Shown here: one piece after another, positions 22,002 to 31,819 of the stretch
Numbering within the stretch: the stretch's first letter is position 1
Layout of the letters: each line of letters opens with the position of its first letter
From: a virus
Length of the DNA: 56,709 nt
Strand: one strand, 5' to 3'
Virus record (IMG/VR): IMGVR_UViG_3300031974_002957
Location: 1 to 56,709 of that record
The notes under the pieces: model-generated
What the model was told of the DNA's origin: nothing
The model's database searches: none
What the model saw: the letters and a program-made list of their open reading frames with translations, nothing else
Made by a program: the position numbers and the translations under genes

Positions 22002-23783
22002 ATGATTACTAGAATGAACTTTTTTTGGTGGATTGGTATTGTAGAGGACAGAGCAGACCCAGAATTCCTTGGAAGATATCGTGTTCGTATTATTGGTTAC
22101 AACACCGGCAATAAAGAAGCTTTGCCTATAAAAGACTTGCCTTGGGCCGTTTCCATGCTTCCCACTACAACACCCGGTATTTCCGGTGTTGGGCATAACC
22201 CAGCTTTAGTAGAAGGGGCTAGAGTAATTGGATTTTTTGCTGACGGAGACGATATGCAAATGCCAGTTATTATGGGCTGCTTCTCAGCAAATCCACAAAA
22301 AGGTCCTAACTTAGAAGACAAAAGCGCTTCTCCTCCCGATCCTTTGATGGGCTTTACAGATGTTTTAGGTGTTTTTCCAAAAGCTGAAACTGGCACAGGT
22401 TATAACTCTATAGAAGAGCCTGATTCTAGCAGACTAGCTAGAGGAGAAGATGCCGAGTTACATGCCTCTCTTATTAACAAAAGAGCAACAAGACTTACCG
22501 ATATTCCTGTTGCTATGGCACCAGATGTTAGTTCTGTTGCTGGACAAAAAGACGGCAAAATTTATGAAAGAACACACTATGACGAGCCAAATCCTCGTTT
22601 TAGTAAAATGGAAGTTGACGGAAATAAAATAAAAGATGTTGGAGAAGCATCTTATGTACCATTAGGAACAAAGCCAACCGCAGACATTATCAAGCCCGGC
22701 CAAACGTCAATGTATCCTTACAACAATGTTTTGGAAACTGAGTCAGGACATGCTTTTGAAATTGACGATTCCCCAGGCAATGGCAGAATTCATACTTACC
22801 ACAACTCAGGTACTTTTGAAGAAATACAATGGGACGGACAAAAGATTACTAAGGTTGTTGGTAACGACTTTAGCATTTTATTAAAAGATAAAAACGTTTA
22901 TGTAGAGGGACGCCTTACAGTTAATGTTAAAGGCGATGCTCACATGTATGTTAACGGAGATGTTTACGAAGAAATTGACGGGGATAAGTTTGTAACAATT
23001 AGAGGAGATAGGCATACTAAGATTGGTGGTAATGACATCATGGAAGTATTGTCTAATCAAAACACACAAATTAACGGCGACAAAGGATTGCGTGTTAGTG
23101 GAGACGACTCAGAAACTATTGTAGGCAATCAATATCACTCAGTTGGTAAAGATAAACAGACTACAGTTTATGGAGATGTAAAATATAAACATCTTAAGAA
23201 CATGAAAGTTTCAGTTGCAGACAATTATACTACTCTTGTTAAGGGTAAATATAACTTAGGTGTAGCAGGTTTATTTAGTCTTGCTACATTGGAAACAGGC
23301 TATCTTGTTTCTAAAAAGAAAATGACAATAGAATCTAGAGAAGACGAAATGGACGTTCTTTCAGAGAAGAAGATGTTTATTAGAACTAATGCAGAACAAG
23401 AAATTACAGTCGCAGATAGTCAGACAATGAATGTTGGCGTGGATCAATCCTTTATAATTGGAACTCCGTATCAGCCACCAGAAATAGATCCAGAAACAGG
23501 CGAAGAGACAGCGCCAGCACAACAACCTACCGGAGGCAATCATACCACTACAATACACAATGGTTACTACCTACATCAAACAACAGAGGGTACTGGCTTC
23601 TTAAGTAATGTTTCAATTCAGAGTATTGGTACTCAAACAGGTACGTTGAATGTTGAAGACACTATTCACGCAGGCGGAGATATTTCAACTGACGAAGGTA
23701 ATGCTCCAACATTAGCCACACATAAACACAAAGAGATACCAGGTAGCGGTTCTCCAACAGATACATCAGAGCCTGATGCGTAA
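22002..23783 (+). CDS. 5: Central spike protein gp5 (no lysozyme domain seen)
   Basis: A 593-residue protein. Residues about 1-105 form the OB-fold: WWIGIVEDRADPEFLGRYRV, DLPWAVSMLPTTTPG and MQMPVIMGCF. A long series of VxG-type repeats follows (VNGDVYEEIDGDKFVTIRGD, TQINGDKGLRVSGDD), the triple-stranded beta-helix needle that pierces the outer membrane. The T4 lysozyme domain between OB-fold and helix is not recognisable; wall-cutting activity may instead come from the M15-like domain of the tape measure. The C-terminus is Thr/His/Pro-rich with HKHKEIPG, which could bind metal at the tip. Confidence 0.9.
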   Translation: MITRMNFFWWIGIVEDRADPEFLGRYRVRIIGYNTGNKEALPIKDLPWAVSMLPTTTPGISGVGHNPALVEGARVIGFFADGDDMQMPVIMGCFSANPQKGPNLEDKSASPPDPLMGFTDVLGVFPKAETGTGYNSIEEPDSSRLARGEDAELHASLINKRATRLTDIPVAMAPDVSSVAGQKDGKIYERTHYDEPNPRFSKMEVDGNKIKDVGEASYVPLGTKPTADIIKPGQTSMYPYNNVLETESGHAFEIDDSPGNGRIHTYHNSGTFEEIQWDGQKITKVVGNDFSILLKDKNVYVEGRLTVNVKGDAHMYVNGDVYEEIDGDKFVTIRGDRHTKIGGNDIMEVLSNQNTQINGDKGLRVSGDDSETIVGNQYHSVGKDKQTTVYGDVKYKHLKNMKVSVADNYTTLVKGKYNLGVAGLFSLATLETGYLVSKKKMTIESREDEMDVLSEKKMFIRTNAEQEITVADSQTMNVGVDQSFIIGTPYQPPEIDPETGEETAPAQQPTGGNHTTTIHNGYYLHQTTEGTGFLSNVSIQSIGTQTGTLNVEDTIHAGGDISTDEGNAPTLATHKHKEIPGSGSPTDTSEPDA

Positions 23784-23794
23784 GGGAGACTAAT

Positions 23795-25867
23795 ATGGCA
23801 TCATTTGAAAAATATTTAGAACAGGAAAAGATATTTTCATTAGGATGGGATACTCCTCTAAATCCTGAAACAAATCCTGTTTTAGACTTAAATGAACCAG
23901 GCAGTATGTCTGATTTCAGAGTTGGTAGCAACGGTGTATCTTTTTATCCGTGGTCAAGAGGACCTTATATTGAGGGTAGTGCAGTACTACCTGACGGAAA
24001 TCCTAATAATCATGACTGGGGTGAACGAACAATTTTCATCCACATTCCAGTACAAGCATTTAAAGAGATAACAGGGTATTCAGATAGAACATTTGCAAAT
24101 CTAACAGTAACTCTTAGTCAAAATGCAGGCTCTAATCCTATTACTGTAGATGGTAGATTACAAAAAGTAAACGCATTTTTCCATGGCGAAACTACCATAG
24201 AAGGTATTAAGTATTGGCGATACTCCTTTTTTATTATTCACGGAACTGTTACACCTTCAGTCAATTCATTAGAAATACCATATGATGGTTACAATGGTTA
24301 TCTTGGAATTCATTTAACATCAGAGCCCGGAAACTTAGAGAGTGTTCTTAAGTCAGTAAACGCTCAATCAATTCCAATGAAGATTTACTCTGTTTTAAAT
24401 AAATCCTCAAAAGCAGGATTTTATGGAGGACAAATTGTTGAGGCAAAAACCGGACCAATTGAATTAGTTCGTATTGTTGAGACTGGAGAAAGACTGACAC
24501 CCGGTAATGTTCGTGCTAAAAGAGCTCCAGGTAATCTTGGAAACAATGCTACTTTTGAATTTACCGTTTCTACTGTTAATTTAGGAACCTTAACGAATGT
24601 TAGTGTTGTAGATCGTGGAGATGGTTATAAAGTAGGGGATCGTTTTAACGTTGATGAAATAGAAACCACTTATGGGTATCCTGTTCCTGGTGTTATTGAA
24701 GTTACAAAATTATACGAGGCTAATAAAGTACTGCCCCCTGCAGAAGAAGATTCTGAGGCACCCGAGCAGCCTGCTCTTAATGGCATTATTGGTGGAGGAG
24801 AATACTCAAAACAAGCAGAGCCTGATTGTGGTGGTGGCCATATTAATGATACCGAATACGCAAGAGCATATTATTTCAGATTTGGTATTGATGTAAACGA
24901 CACTAGAACATATCCCCCTAACCAAGTACCTGTAGATAAAAGAGCAGCAAGAGGGTTCCCTGTTCCAGGAGGGGATCTCGCTGGACTGTTAGACGAAAAT
25001 GGGAAGCCAATAGCAACACCCATGTCCCTAACTCCCGGCATGCAAAGCGGTAAAGCATGCGGAGGAGGTGGTGGCGGTGGTGCTACTAGTAGCCCTAATC
25101 CCCCAGCAGGACAACCTCCAACTTCTAAGCCTCCTAAACCTAAAACTCCTAAAACAAACTATCCTGGCATAACTGGTGGTATTGGTTTTGGAGATCCAAC
25201 AGATTGTGGTCCTGCAAAAGGGTTGCGAGAATTAGCAGAAAAAATTAAAGAGTTTGATGATGCTTTTGACGATTTATTAGATTCAGTTTTGTTTGGAGTC
25301 TCAGATCTTTTTGATGCTCTTGAAGGGTTGGTTGAGAACGAAATCAATTCTCTCAAAGATAAATTACTTTCTATGATTCCTGATGCAGTAAAAGAAAAAG
25401 CTGAGAACTTAGAAGGCGGACTTAAAGAGGCACTCGACTTAGTTGATAAAATTGCTGCTGGCGGAAACGAAGCACTTGCAGCCGCTGCAAAAATGCAACA
25501 ATTAGGCAAAAAGTGGGGAGGCATCATTGACAGTCTTGGAGGATTTGAACTTTCAGGCAATCCAATAAGAGACTTTGATCAACTATTAGGCTTAGCTTCT
25601 AGTCTTTTAGGACAGGGAGCAACAGATATAGCGGCTCTTTGTAAGTTATTGCCAAATGTAAATGAGGATCCTTCAGGCGAACTTATAATAAAATCTACTG
25701 GAATTACATTCCCTGAAGTTGACGCTAAGGCTATATTAAAGGGATATAAACTACCTCCACTTCCAGAGCCTGTATTTACAATAGATATTGGTGCTAGAAT
25801 AGGAGAAGCAGAACAAAGATTTGAAAACTTTGAGCCTCCTAAAATATATAAAGGCCCACGTGGCTAA
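23795..25867 (+). CDS. Baseplate-associated structural protein, unknown
   Basis: A 690-residue protein between gp5 and gp25. The N-terminal half is beta-rich (FIHIPVQAFKEITGYSDRTF; YWRYSFFIIHGT) and contains one copy of the Gly-Tyr module (NVSVVDRGDGYKVGDRF) related to those in neighbouring proteins. A Gly run near residue 425 and a Pro/Lys/Thr linker follow, then a helical C-terminal part rich in Leu/Asp. I know no T4 equivalent. A gene of this size at this place is usual in marine T4-like phages, so a baseplate or tail-tip role is likely. Confidence 0.7.
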   Translation: MASFEKYLEQEKIFSLGWDTPLNPETNPVLDLNEPGSMSDFRVGSNGVSFYPWSRGPYIEGSAVLPDGNPNNHDWGERTIFIHIPVQAFKEITGYSDRTFANLTVTLSQNAGSNPITVDGRLQKVNAFFHGETTIEGIKYWRYSFFIIHGTVTPSVNSLEIPYDGYNGYLGIHLTSEPGNLESVLKSVNAQSIPMKIYSVLNKSSKAGFYGGQIVEAKTGPIELVRIVETGERLTPGNVRAKRAPGNLGNNATFEFTVSTVNLGTLTNVSVVDRGDGYKVGDRFNVDEIETTYGYPVPGVIEVTKLYEANKVLPPAEEDSEAPEQPALNGIIGGGEYSKQAEPDCGGGHINDTEYARAYYFRFGIDVNDTRTYPPNQVPVDKRAARGFPVPGGDLAGLLDENGKPIATPMSLTPGMQSGKACGGGGGGGATSSPNPPAGQPPTSKPPKPKTPKTNYPGITGGIGFGDPTDCGPAKGLRELAEKIKEFDDAFDDLLDSVLFGVSDLFDALEGLVENEINSLKDKLLSMIPDAVKEKAENLEGGLKEALDLVDKIAAGGNEALAAAAKMQQLGKKWGGIIDSLGGFELSGNPIRDFDQLLGLASSLLGQGATDIAALCKLLPNVNEDPSGELIIKSTGITFPEVDAKAILKGYKLPPLPEPVFTIDIGARIGEAEQRFENFEPPKIYKGPRG

Positions 25868-25871
25868 TTGT

Positions 25872-25879
25872 TATAAATA
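25872..25879 (+). promoter_or_regulatory. Late promoter box TATAAATA before gp25
   Basis: An exact TATAAATA ends 5 nt before the gp25 ATG at 25885 in the 17-nt gap after the previous gene. The predicted start coincides with the AUG; no ribosome binding site is visible. Confidence 0.6.
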
Positions 25880-25884
25880 CATTT

Positions 25885-26289
25885 ATGCCGATACTAACAG
25901 CCAGACAAAGCAGACTATACAAAGACCTGGATATGAATTTTACAGCAAATCCAGCTACTGGAGATGTCTCTAAGGTTGTTGATGTAAACGCAGTCAAACA
26001 ATCATTAATTAATTTAGTGTCTACGAACTTCAATGAGAGGTTGTTTAGACCTAGATTAGGAACCGGCATCAGAGGATTATTATTTGAAAATGTTAGTCCT
26101 CAGGTAGCTGTAGCATTGCAAAAAATTGTAGAACAAGTCATTGCTAATTATGAGCCAAGGGTTGGACTTGACAAGGTTGAGGTACAGCCTGAGGTTGATC
26201 AAAACTCATATAGTGTGGCAATCTATTATACCGTGAGAGGCGTTGATTCGCCTCAAACACTTTCATTAAATTTAAGGAGAATAAGATAA
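25885..26289 (+). CDS. 25: Baseplate wedge protein gp25
   Basis: A 134-residue homologue of T4 gp25 (132 aa), part of the wedge core and sheath-initiation ring. Family marks: LYKDLDMNFTANPATGDVSK, AVKQSLINLVSTNFNERLF and RPRLGTGIRGLLFE, the EPR-like core, then IANYEPRVGLDKV. A late promoter box lies directly upstream. It is followed 1 nt later by the next gene. Confidence 0.93.
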   Translation: MPILTARQSRLYKDLDMNFTANPATGDVSKVVDVNAVKQSLINLVSTNFNERLFRPRLGTGIRGLLFENVSPQVAVALQKIVEQVIANYEPRVGLDKVEVQPEVDQNSYSVAIYYTVRGVDSPQTLSLNLRRIR

Positions 26290-26290
26290 A

Positions 26291-26677
26291 ATGGCTAATA
26301 AAATTACTATTATCCGAGAAGAAAAGCCGGAAACTGCTGAATGGTTTGACGATCATTTAGAGTCAATCACAGACTATTCTGATAGTCCTAGATTTGAAGG
26401 CTTACACCCCCATGTAATCGAGGCATCATATGCTATCGATCCAGCATTTCCAGCAACAGAAGCATTGAACGCTGACAAGAGTCTGCTAATTCAAACAGTT
26501 TCCGAAAACTGGGGTGACTACAGGGAAACAAGAATTAGATGCACTGACGAAGATCCAGTGTTGTGGTTAGATCCAAAACCACAAGAAGCATTAGACAGAG
26601 ATGCTTGGAATGCCGATAAAGGTATTACCATGACTATTACTACTGTTGACGCTGACGAAGATTGGGTTATTGTTTAA
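26291..26677 (+). CDS. Hypothetical protein, 128 aa
   Basis: An acidic 128-residue protein between gp25 and gp6. It has strands with many Asp and Trp (FDDHLESITDYSDSPRFEG; WLDPKPQEALDRDAW). No named family recognised. Its place within the wedge genes suggests a baseplate or assembly role. Confidence 0.65.
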   Translation: MANKITIIREEKPETAEWFDDHLESITDYSDSPRFEGLHPHVIEASYAIDPAFPATEALNADKSLLIQTVSENWGDYRETRIRCTDEDPVLWLDPKPQEALDRDAWNADKGITMTITTVDADEDWVIV

Positions 26678-26702
26678 TAACAAAAAATAAGTCGAGGGTA
26701 AC

Positions 26703-28610
26703 ATGGCACAACTAGACGTCTCTGAACTAGACTTTGCTTCTATTAAGCAAAGTTTACAAACTTATCTGCAATCTCAAGAAGAGTTTTCAGATTATAACTT
26801 TGAGGGCTCTGGCCTTTCAGTTCTTTTAGACGTCTTAGCTTATAATACACATTATAATGCTATGTTGTCCCACATGATTGTAAACGAAAGTTTTCTTGAT
26901 AGTGCAGTAAAACGTTCCTCGGTGGTATCTTTGGCAAAAGCTATTGGATACACACCAAGGTCAAGACGTTCTGCCGAAGCAACTGTAAATTTGGTTGTAT
27001 ATCCCCCAGCCGGTTATACTGACACAATTTTAACTATTACAAGAGACACTCGTTTCCAAACAACCGTTGATGGGCAATTTTATACATTTTTTCCTCAAAC
27101 TGGACAATTTTCTATTTTAAGAAGTAATCAGGGAAGAGATTTGTTTTACTTCCCCAACTTAAAAATTAAGGAAGGCCGTCGAGTTTCAAATAACTTTATT
27201 GTAAATAGTTCTAACTTAACTGGACCTTTTACTATTCCTAATGTTGGAGTAGACACATCAACATTAAGAGTTCGTGTTCAAAAATCAGCAACAGATTTTG
27301 GACTTACTACTTTTACACACCGAGACAAATTTATAGATGTTAAATCTACAACTGCTGCATATTTTATTGAAGAAGGTGCAGATAGTTTGTATCAAATTAG
27401 ATTTGGAGACGGTGTTGTAGGAAAAGCTCTTGAAGCAGGAAATATTGTTATAATTGATTATCTTGCCACAGTAGGGGCTCCTGCTAATAATGCAAGACAG
27501 TTTTCAGTTGGTAGCACATTGACATTAAGTGGTGAGCAGGTTGTAGTACAAACTGTTCAATCATCTGTTGGTGGTATATCTAGAGAATCTGTTGATAGTA
27601 TTAAGCAAAATGCTCCTAGATACAACTCAACAAAAGAACGTGCAGTTACTGCCAGAGATTACCAATCATTAATTTTAGCAGCAAACCCAAATGTAGAATC
27701 AGTATCAGTTTGGGGCGGAGAGGATAACGATCCTCCAATGTACGGCAAAGTATTTTTGTCGTTAAATCCAGTTTTAGGCTCCATTATCACACAGTCTGAT
27801 AAAGATAAAATTCAAGCAGAAATTATAGGACCTAAAACACCGATTGCTATCATTCCAGAGTTTGTTGATCCAGAGTTTACTTATGTGGGAATACAATTAA
27901 ATGTTTCTTACAACTCAAAAGCAACAGGATTGACTTCTGGGCAAATTATTAATTTGGCAAAGACTGCAATTCAAAATTATTTTTCTACACAATTAAACAG
28001 TTTAAATAAACATCTTTATTACAACGATATACATCGAGAACTTTTAAACATTAGTGATGCCGTTGTCTCTTTGGCTCTTAATTATAGATTACAAAAAAGA
28101 GCTACAGTAACTGATATTAATGCTTTAGGAACATATAGAGATACATTTAATGTAAAATTACAGCCAAGAACTTTTTATAGTACATGGTTTAATTACGAAT
28201 TATCAAACAATACCTATAAAGTAAAAATTGTTGATGTTCCTGAAACTGGCGTTGTTGCGCCTAGTTATAATGGAACCGGTACGCTTGCGTTAGAAACTCA
28301 AGATGGTAAGCAAATAAAAACTGTTGGTACTATTGATTACGACACAGGAAAGATTGAGTTTCCAGACTTAATTGTTAAATCCACGTATTCAACAGAAAGT
28401 ATTGTTAGATTTAATGTTATACCTCACGAAACAGTGAAGGATATTAAAACAGATGTGCTTACAAGAAAAACAATTCTAAGCGACAATCCTGTTGTGCCGT
28501 TACCTTCTAGAAACACAATATTAAAATTAGATGACACAGTGTTTAATACGGATACCGGCGCACAAAACGGAATGGTTATAACAACAACTGCAAGAGTACG
28601 AGAGGACTAA
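26703..28610 (+). CDS. 6: Baseplate wedge protein gp6
   Basis: A 635-residue homologue of T4 gp6 (660 aa), the main component of the wedge inner ring. The N-terminus SELDFASIKQSLQTYLQSQ, DYNFEGSGLSVLLDVLAYNT and MIVNESFLDSA are strongly characteristic. TARDYQSLILAANPNVESVS is the conserved central motif. The stop overlaps the next start by 1 nt. The call is firm. Confidence 0.94.
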   Translation: MAQLDVSELDFASIKQSLQTYLQSQEEFSDYNFEGSGLSVLLDVLAYNTHYNAMLSHMIVNESFLDSAVKRSSVVSLAKAIGYTPRSRRSAEATVNLVVYPPAGYTDTILTITRDTRFQTTVDGQFYTFFPQTGQFSILRSNQGRDLFYFPNLKIKEGRRVSNNFIVNSSNLTGPFTIPNVGVDTSTLRVRVQKSATDFGLTTFTHRDKFIDVKSTTAAYFIEEGADSLYQIRFGDGVVGKALEAGNIVIIDYLATVGAPANNARQFSVGSTLTLSGEQVVVQTVQSSVGGISRESVDSIKQNAPRYNSTKERAVTARDYQSLILAANPNVESVSVWGGEDNDPPMYGKVFLSLNPVLGSIITQSDKDKIQAEIIGPKTPIAIIPEFVDPEFTYVGIQLNVSYNSKATGLTSGQIINLAKTAIQNYFSTQLNSLNKHLYYNDIHRELLNISDAVVSLALNYRLQKRATVTDINALGTYRDTFNVKLQPRTFYSTWFNYELSNNTYKVKIVDVPETGVVAPSYNGTGTLALETQDGKQIKTVGTIDYDTGKIEFPDLIVKSTYSTESIVRFNVIPHETVKDIKTDVLTRKTILSDNPVVPLPSRNTILKLDDTVFNTDTGAQNGMVITTTARVRED

Positions 28611-31351
28611 TGTCTCATTACATTCCTAGTTATTACAGGTATGTATCTCAACTAACTATCGATAATGCAGGTAGTGGGTATTCTTCTGAGCCAACTCTCA
28701 CCTTCTCAGGAGGAGGGGGAACTGGAGCAACAGGTACTGCTGAAGTTTACAGCGGAGAAATTGTAGGAGTAAAAGTTACTAATCCAGGAACTGGTTATAC
28801 TTCTTCACCCACTGTTACTATTTCTGGCGGAGGAGGTACTGGAGCAAGTATTACAGCAAAACTTTCTTTTGCTACTGACTCAAGTACTGAATATAATGAG
28901 AAGCATTCTTTATTGCTAGATGAGCAGTTTCCAGAATATATTACATCTCGATATCCAAAGTTTATCTTATTTCTTAAAAAATATTATGAATGGATGGAAA
29001 CTGAGGGTCCGGCAAAATTTCTTCTAAACGAACACATTAACAATATAGACAGTGCTAGTGAGGCTTTTTTAAACAAGTGGCAAAAGTATTTAGGTATTGA
29101 CGTACCTAAACTTTTAGCTGTAGAAAAAAGTGCTTTACTAAAAAGACTAAAAGACGTTTATGAAACAAAAGGATCTAAAAGATCCATTGAAATGTTTTTT
29201 AGAATAGTTTATAACGAAGAAGTAGAAGTTTATTATCCTCAACATTACTTATTGCGCCCATCTGATGGGCAATGGGTTGTAGAAAAGTCAATAAAAATTA
29301 CTGCCATCACAGGAGGACCTGATCCTCTTACGTTACCAGGAAAGGTTGTGGGCGTACATTATTACGCTACAACTGGTACAATTACTACAGTAAAAGAAAT
29401 TTCTGCAACCGTAGAAAGAGTAGAAAAGATTGCTTACACTTCACCACAAGCATATGAAGTTTATTTAAATTTAGCTGACACTGTTACAAAAATAGAAGGC
29501 CCTGGTACTGGAGCAACTTTCAATATTACACTTACAGCAGGTGTAGTAACTGACGTAGAGGTTACAAACGGTGGAAGTGAATACATTGCAGCTCCTTCCT
29601 TAACCGTTGGTGATCCAACAGGAACTGGAGCAACAGTAAGAGCCAATGTATCAGGAGGAGCAATTACCTCGGTAACAATTACAGATGGGGGAAGTGGTTA
29701 CACTGATCCTACAATGATTGTTGATACCGATGGTATTCAATCTCACATAGCTATCGGCTCTCACGCTTCAATGGTAAGATATGGGAACTTACAAAGAACC
29801 CTTTTATCAGTTACCACAAATTCAGTTACATATACCTCTGATTCTGGTTTTAGAGTTGGAGATACGTTTGAAGTTAACGAAACTGGAGATGACGGAAGAG
29901 GTTATTCTCTTACTTACTTCGAACAAGATTATGTTCTTATTGGGGGTAGAAATGGTGCTTATGTTAAAATTCTAGAAGTTGATCCCAACAATTATAACGC
30001 ACCCCTTGTATGGGAGGTTATATCTGGTGGTACTGGATTCTTAAATACGACAACAACTCTTAACTTAACATCTAAAAATGGTACCGTAGTACCAGTAACA
30101 ATTACCTCTGGTTATTTACTAACGTATGCCGGTAAATATATCGACGACAAAGGTAAGTTATCCAATGTTAACGTATTACAAGATAACAAAAAATGGCAGA
30201 AATATTCATACGTTGTTAAGACAGGAACATCACAAACTGTTTGGGAAGGGCCTTTTAAAGATTTTGTCCACCCAGCTGGATTAGAAGTATTTTCAGATTT
30301 AATTATTAAACATAATCTTGATTTTGCTTCAAACATTAGTGTTGCAATTACCGGAACAGTATTTAGGAAGTTTATTACAACGACTGCGTTGGCAGACACA
30401 CATCTTGTAGAACTTGATTACAGAAAAAATCTTACTGAACTACTAACTGTAACAGACGTAGACTTCTTTAGTTACGCTATGAACAAACAAGAGGTTGCGG
30501 TTGTAACTGAAGAACATGCTAAGAATTTAACATTAGTTAAAGCAGATACTGCAAGTATATCTCAAGTATTTGACAGAGTTTTAACTTATATAAGAGAACC
30601 TTCTGACACTGTATTTAATTCAGACGATCAAGTATTGAGCGTTACTTTAAACAAAGAAGAAGATTTAAATGCGTCAGAAACAAATATTAAAGAATTCAAT
30701 AAACCTATTGATTCATCAGCGTCTCTTACAGATGCTGATGCTAAATTATTAAATAAACCGTTATCAGAAACTCTAACTGTTCTACAGTCTTTTGAAAGTT
30801 TAATTACTTTTATAAGAGAGTTTACTGAAACGTTAACTGCATCAGATACCGATATTATAGCTTACAATAAAAATGTTATCGATAGTTCAGTATTAACAGA
30901 TGCCATTGATAGTTTTGATGTAAACAAAGCTATCTCAGATACACCTTTAGCAACAGAGTCTGATGCTAAAGTAATTTCAAAACCTGTGGCTGACACAGGT
31001 ACAGTGAGCGATGCTCCAGTTAAAAACGTTACTCAATCGATTGAAGGTTTTGGACCTGACGGATTGGGTGATGATGTTAGTATTGACGAAGAATTGAACT
31101 TCGCAATTCAAGGTTATGTTGACGGCAATTACTTCCTAGAAGATTATGTTGGAACATATTTCACTGTTATAAATAAACAGAAGAGTGTAGCAAATGATGT
31201 GTTTGCTACAGACAACACAAATTTACAAACAACAAATATACAGGAGGAGTCCGTATCAATAACAGATTCTGGTATAGTAGTTAAAGAAAACTACTCTAGT
31301 GAAGGCTACTTTGGTGGCGATTACGTTGGTACAGGCACCCCTATTACTTAA
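28610..31351 (+). CDS. Large baseplate protein in the gp7 position
   Basis: A 913-residue protein between gp6 and gp8, where T4 has gp7 (1032 aa). Two copies of a Gly-Tyr beta module sit at the N-terminus (NAGSGYSSEPTLTFSGGGG and NPGTGYTSSPTVTISGGGG), and more near residues 300-370. The central block YPKFILFLKKYYEWMETEG with SKRSIEMFFRIVYNEEVEVY is a baseplate signature of marine T4-like phages. The C-terminal 300 residues hold imperfect repeats of the type NKPxSxxxxxxDADxK, likely a repetitive fibre-like domain. Equivalence to gp7 is positional. Confidence 0.75.
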   Translation: MSHYIPSYYRYVSQLTIDNAGSGYSSEPTLTFSGGGGTGATGTAEVYSGEIVGVKVTNPGTGYTSSPTVTISGGGGTGASITAKLSFATDSSTEYNEKHSLLLDEQFPEYITSRYPKFILFLKKYYEWMETEGPAKFLLNEHINNIDSASEAFLNKWQKYLGIDVPKLLAVEKSALLKRLKDVYETKGSKRSIEMFFRIVYNEEVEVYYPQHYLLRPSDGQWVVEKSIKITAITGGPDPLTLPGKVVGVHYYATTGTITTVKEISATVERVEKIAYTSPQAYEVYLNLADTVTKIEGPGTGATFNITLTAGVVTDVEVTNGGSEYIAAPSLTVGDPTGTGATVRANVSGGAITSVTITDGGSGYTDPTMIVDTDGIQSHIAIGSHASMVRYGNLQRTLLSVTTNSVTYTSDSGFRVGDTFEVNETGDDGRGYSLTYFEQDYVLIGGRNGAYVKILEVDPNNYNAPLVWEVISGGTGFLNTTTTLNLTSKNGTVVPVTITSGYLLTYAGKYIDDKGKLSNVNVLQDNKKWQKYSYVVKTGTSQTVWEGPFKDFVHPAGLEVFSDLIIKHNLDFASNISVAITGTVFRKFITTTALADTHLVELDYRKNLTELLTVTDVDFFSYAMNKQEVAVVTEEHAKNLTLVKADTASISQVFDRVLTYIREPSDTVFNSDDQVLSVTLNKEEDLNASETNIKEFNKPIDSSASLTDADAKLLNKPLSETLTVLQSFESLITFIREFTETLTASDTDIIAYNKNVIDSSVLTDAIDSFDVNKAISDTPLATESDAKVISKPVADTGTVSDAPVKNVTQSIEGFGPDGLGDDVSIDEELNFAIQGYVDGNYFLEDYVGTYFTVINKQKSVANDVFATDNTNLQTTNIQEESVSITDSGIVVKENYSSEGYFGGDYVGTGTPIT

Positions 31352-31364
31352 AATGGAGAACGAA

Positions 31365-31808
31365 ATGTTAAACAAAGAAACTCAAAAAGCTACAGGTAAG
31401 GTAAACGTTGTAGTTAGAGACGAATTCGGTTCTGTAAAACAAGATTTTACTGTTAACAACCTTGTTGTTGACTCTGGATTGGATTTTATTGCATCAAGAA
31501 TGAACGGCACCTCAGAAGCTGTCATGTCGCATATGGCTGTTGGTACAGACAACACAGCTGCAGCATCTGGAGATACTGCACTAGGAACAGAACTTACAAG
31601 AGTAGCTCTTGATTCTGCTACTGTTACTAACAATGCTATCGAGTATGTGGCAACTTTTGCTGCTGGTACAGGAACAGGTGCACTAACTGAAGCTGGTGTT
31701 TTAAACAACGGCGCAGGCGGTACATTACTATGTAGAACTGTATTCTCAGTAGTCAATAAAGGAGCATCAGACTCTATGACTATTACTTGGACTGTAACAA
31801 TCAGCTAA
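31365..31808 (+). CDS. Small virion structural protein, 147 aa
   Basis: A 147-residue beta-rich protein. It starts MLNKETQKATGKVNVVVRDE, has MSHMAVGTDNTAAASGDTAL in the centre and ends in a strand SMTITWTVTIS. This form is common in tail-associated proteins of many phages. I chose ATG 31365, with GGAG 6 nt upstream. It lies between the gp7-position gene and gp8, so a baseplate-peripheral or fibre-attachment role is likely. Confidence 0.7.
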   Translation: MLNKETQKATGKVNVVVRDEFGSVKQDFTVNNLVVDSGLDFIASRMNGTSEAVMSHMAVGTDNTAAASGDTALGTELTRVALDSATVTNNAIEYVATFAAGTGTGALTEAGVLNNGAGGTLLCRTVFSVVNKGASDSMTITWTVTIS

Positions 31809-31819
31809 GGTAAGAGTTA

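Noticed and set aside
31168-31175. TATAAATA inside the gp7-position gene
   Set aside because: It lies almost 190 nt before the next start and within coding sequence; at this AT content chance occurrence is likely.
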